Of a stretch of 7,540 nt of DNA, positions 5,868 through 7,540 are shown in pieces. The DNA comes from Alphaproteobacteria bacterium. GTDB lineage: Bacteria; Pseudomonadota; Alphaproteobacteria; Puniceispirillales; Puniceispirillaceae. Each line of letters begins with the position of its first letter. Positions within the stretch are counted from its first letter, which is position 1. Under the pieces are notes generated by a model. That model was given only the letters and a program-made list of their open reading frames with translations, was not told the origin of the DNA and did no database searches. The translations under genes were made by a program, and so were the position numbers. The stretch lies in the NCBI GenBank assembly GCA_011524805.1, contig WTJO01000250.1, forward strand, positions 1 through 7,540, written 5' to 3'.

Positions 5868-6772
5868 ATGATGCGCCTGATTATACAACTTCAACGCCAA
5901 AAACTGCAGAGGCGAGAGAAGATATCCAGCTGGTCTGTGTGACAGGCAGATCAGGGGCTGGCCATTCCACAGCCTTGCGGTTTCTTGAAGATGCCGGATT
6001 TTCATCTGTAGATAATGTGCCTCTGGCACTGGTTGACCAGCTGACCAGCCTTGTGATCGAGACAGAACAGCGCAAGCTGGCTATCGGGATTGATTTGCGC
6101 ACTTCGGGCTTTGATGCAGACGGGGTGAAACGTCTGGCAGAAAATCTGAGAAGCAGGTTCAAGAAAACATGCTGTCTGGTGTATGTTACCGCAACAGATG
6201 ACGAGCTTATTGCACGCTATAAGACAACACGTCGCAGGCATCCGCTTATGGGCAGATATGACAGGCTGGAACAGGCCATTGCAGCAGATGCCCATCATAC
6301 CCAGATTGCGCCTATTGCAGATCTGGTTATTGATACAACCCGACTATCACCACAGGCATTCTGTGCAGAATTGCAGGCACGGCTTGAGCTGCAATTACAA
6401 ACCAGTCCGGTATTATCTATTTTCAGCTTTGCCTATAAGCACGGATTACCTCAGGCAGGTGATATTATTTTTGATATGCGGTTTCTGGACAATCCGCACT
6501 GGCAGGCTGAGTTACGGAGATTAACCGGATGCGACAGCGAGGTAGAAGCATTTATCCATAAAGATGAGGCATTTATGCCCTTTATGCAGGATGTGACACG
6601 CCAGCTTGAGCTTAGCCTGCCACTATATTTCAATCAGGGGCGGTTTCAGGTCAGTGTCGGTTTTGGCTGTTCTGGGGGACGCCATAGATCAGTTGCGGCA
6701 GCACGCTGGCTTCACGGCTGGGCAGAAAAAGCAGGTCTGAATACCACTCTGTCTCATCGTGAATTACGCTAA
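5864..6772 (+). CDS. rapZ: RapZ-family protein with altered P-loop
   Basis: A 302-residue protein of the RapZ (YhbJ/YvcJ) family. In E. coli RapZ binds small RNAs and glucosamine-6-phosphate to control GlmS; alphaproteobacterial roles are less clear. Family marks are VDN (49-51), IDLR (76-79), RRRHPL (123-128), ADLVIDTT (152-159), the C-terminal block GLPQAGDIIFDMRFLDNPHW (194-213) and GCSGGRHRSV (268-277). The P-loop reads GRSGAGHSTALR, so the Walker A lysine is His34. The Walker B segment reads LVYVTAT where E. coli has LLFLDAD, so its aspartate is Thr109. Nucleotide binding may therefore be weak or lost while the C-terminal domain looks functional. The protein ends soon after SHREL, without the basic KRK tail of E. 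coli RapZ. About 18 extra residues precede the domain. ATG 5864 is the only sensible start but has no clear ribosome binding site. It follows chvG by 71 nt. Confidence 0.92.
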   Translation: MNDAPDYTTSTPKTAEAREDIQLVCVTGRSGAGHSTALRFLEDAGFSSVDNVPLALVDQLTSLVIETEQRKLAIGIDLRTSGFDADGVKRLAENLRSRFKKTCCLVYVTATDDELIARYKTTRRRHPLMGRYDRLEQAIAADAHHTQIAPIADLVIDTTRLSPQAFCAELQARLELQLQTSPVLSIFSFAYKHGLPQAGDIIFDMRFLDNPHWQAELRRLTGCDSEVEAFIHKDEAFMPFMQDVTRQLELSLPLYFNQGRFQVSVGFGCSGGRHRSVAAARWLHGWAEKAGLNTTLSHRELR

Positions 6773-6817
6773 TACTTTATCTTTTGCGGTTTTTTTGCTA
6801 GACCTATGCATCACCTG

Positions 6818-6867
6818 ATCAGCCATACAATACGAACATAGTACTGGGCTGATATTATTTGTTAGCC
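6818..6867 (+). promoter_or_regulatory. Alternative hairpins in the ahcY leader
   Basis: GGCTGAT (6847-6853) can pair perfectly with ATCAGCC (6818-6824) across a 22-nt loop. The same segment, extended to GGCTGATA (6847-6854), can instead pair with TGTTAGCC (6860-6867), 8 bp with two G-T wobbles and a 5-nt loop. The second hairpin ends 2 nt before the weak ribosome binding site AGG (6870-6872), 9 nt from the ahcY ATG. A -10-like TACAAT (6826-6831) lies in the first loop but has no good -35. It does not match the SAH or SAM riboswitch patterns I know. Confidence 0.3.
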
Positions 6868-6881
6868 ATAGGTAGAGTGAG

Positions 6882-7540
6882 ATGACAACTGATTTTGTAA
6901 TTGCTGATGCCAGCCTGTCCGACTGGGGACGTAAAGAAATTTCCATCGCAGAGAGTGAAATGCCCGGATTGATGGCACTTCGCGATGAATATGGCACATC
7001 GCAGCCATTAAAAGGCGCCCGCATCGCAGGCTGTCTACATATGACAGTCCAGACGGCGGTGCTGATTGAAACATTGAAGTTTCTAGGCGCAGATTTGCGC
7101 TGGTCTTCATGTAATATTTTCTCAACTCAGGATCAGGCGGCGGCCGCCATTGCAGATGCAGGCATTCCTGTGTTTGCAAAAAAAGGTGAAACGCTGGCCG
7201 AATATTGGGAATATGTTGATCGTATATTTGACTGGAGCGATGGTAAGCCCGCAAATCTGATACTTGATGATGGCGGCGATGCGACCATGTATATTCTGCT
7301 TGGCGCCAGAATGGAGGCAGGCGAAGATGTGCTGTCTGCGCCAGCAACAGAAGAAGAAGAATATCTAAAAGCACAGCTTGATACTCGTCATGCCAGCTCG
7401 CCCGGCTGGTTCACAGCCCAGCGTGATGCCATTCTAGGTGTATCAGAAGAAACAACCACCGGCGTGTTGCGCCTCTATCAGATGGCTGGAAAAGGCCAGC
7501 TTCCATTCCCTGCTATCCATATGAATGACAGTGTAACAAA
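6882..7540 (+). CDS. ahcY: S-adenosylhomocysteine hydrolase, N-terminal part (cut by window)
   Basis: Adenosylhomocysteinase hydrolyses S-adenosylhomocysteine to adenosine and homocysteine, clearing the inhibitor left by methyltransferases in the methionine cycle. The frame is open from ATG 6882 to the window edge: 219 complete codons and two bases of a 220th, roughly half of a usual bacterial enzyme of about 465 residues. Visible substrate-binding residues are H53 and T55 (GCLHMTVQTAV), the SSCNIFSTQD block (75-84), D130 in DDGGDAT, E190/T191 in SEETTTGV, and N215 in NDSVT just before the catalytic lysine codon begun at the edge. The segment at about 145-180 is the roughly 34-residue insertion that separates long bacterial forms from the human type. 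The NAD-binding domain would lie beyond the window. In many Alphaproteobacteria ahcY sits downstream of chvIG and PTS genes, as here without the PTS genes. The 109-nt spacer after rapZ suggests separate control. Confidence 0.96.
   Translation, partial: MTTDFVIADASLSDWGRKEISIAESEMPGLMALRDEYGTSQPLKGARIAGCLHMTVQTAVLIETLKFLGADLRWSSCNIFSTQDQAAAAIADAGIPVFAKKGETLAEYWEYVDRIFDWSDGKPANLILDDGGDATMYILLGARMEAGEDVLSAPATEEEEYLKAQLDTRHASSPGWFTAQRDAILGVSEETTTGVLRLYQMAGKGQLPFPAIHMNDSVT

Noticed and set aside
6785..6797. T-run after rapZ as an intrinsic terminator
   Set aside because: No stem-loop of useful length precedes the T-run.
6773..6881. A known SAH or SAM riboswitch before ahcY
   Set aside because: The hairpins do not show the conserved core sequences of the SAH, SAM-II or SAM/SAH classes as I know them; kept only as an unclassified possible structure.
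6862..7374. 170-codon minus-strand open frame opposite ahcY
   Set aside because: The + strand encodes clearly conserved AhcY active-site blocks over the same bases; the antisense product resembles nothing known.

Overview
The window is about 50% GC and reads as the chromosome of an alphaproteobacterium. The main reason is the chvI-chvG two-component pair, whose receiver and kinase motifs are of the alphaproteobacterial ChvI/ChvG (ExoS) type, followed by rapZ and ahcY. That neighbourhood is a recurring alphaproteobacterial arrangement. The small CHCC zinc-finger protein at the left end also fits this class. Frequent AGG/AGA arginine codons and moderate GC would suit a marine lineage such as SAR116, but that is a guess and the sequence does not prove it.

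Layout, all genes on the + strand: (1) 1-128, a leader with a short hairpin and no convincing gene; (2) 129-341, a 70-residue zf-CHCC zinc-finger protein; (3) 379-3243, a complete DNA polymerase I (polA) with intact 5' nuclease, 3'-5' exonuclease and polymerase active sites; (4) 3244-3393, a regulatory spacer with T-runs, an imperfect dyad and a plausible promoter; (5) 3394-4092, the response regulator chvI; (6) 4203-5792, the membrane sensor kinase chvG; (7) 5864-6772, rapZ, with an altered nucleotide-binding site; (8) 6882-7540, the N-terminal 219 codons of S-adenosylhomocysteine hydrolase (ahcY), cut by the window edge. No stretch longer than 300 bases lacks a gene. I see no tRNA, rRNA, insertion sequence, CRISPR array or prophage gene.

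How the genes work together: ChvG senses an envelope or acid signal and phosphorylates ChvI, which controls transcription. In many relatives the same cluster carries hprK and PTS genes (an EIIA and HPr) between chvG and ahcY. Here only rapZ remains, and its Walker A lysine is a histidine and its Walker B aspartate is a threonine, while its C-terminal domain is well conserved. This reduced cluster with a modified RapZ is the most interesting point in an otherwise ordinary housekeeping region. The spacers before chvG, rapZ and ahcY are short and contain possible RNA structures or coupling signals, all found by eye and untested. I found no clear sign of a wholly new system.
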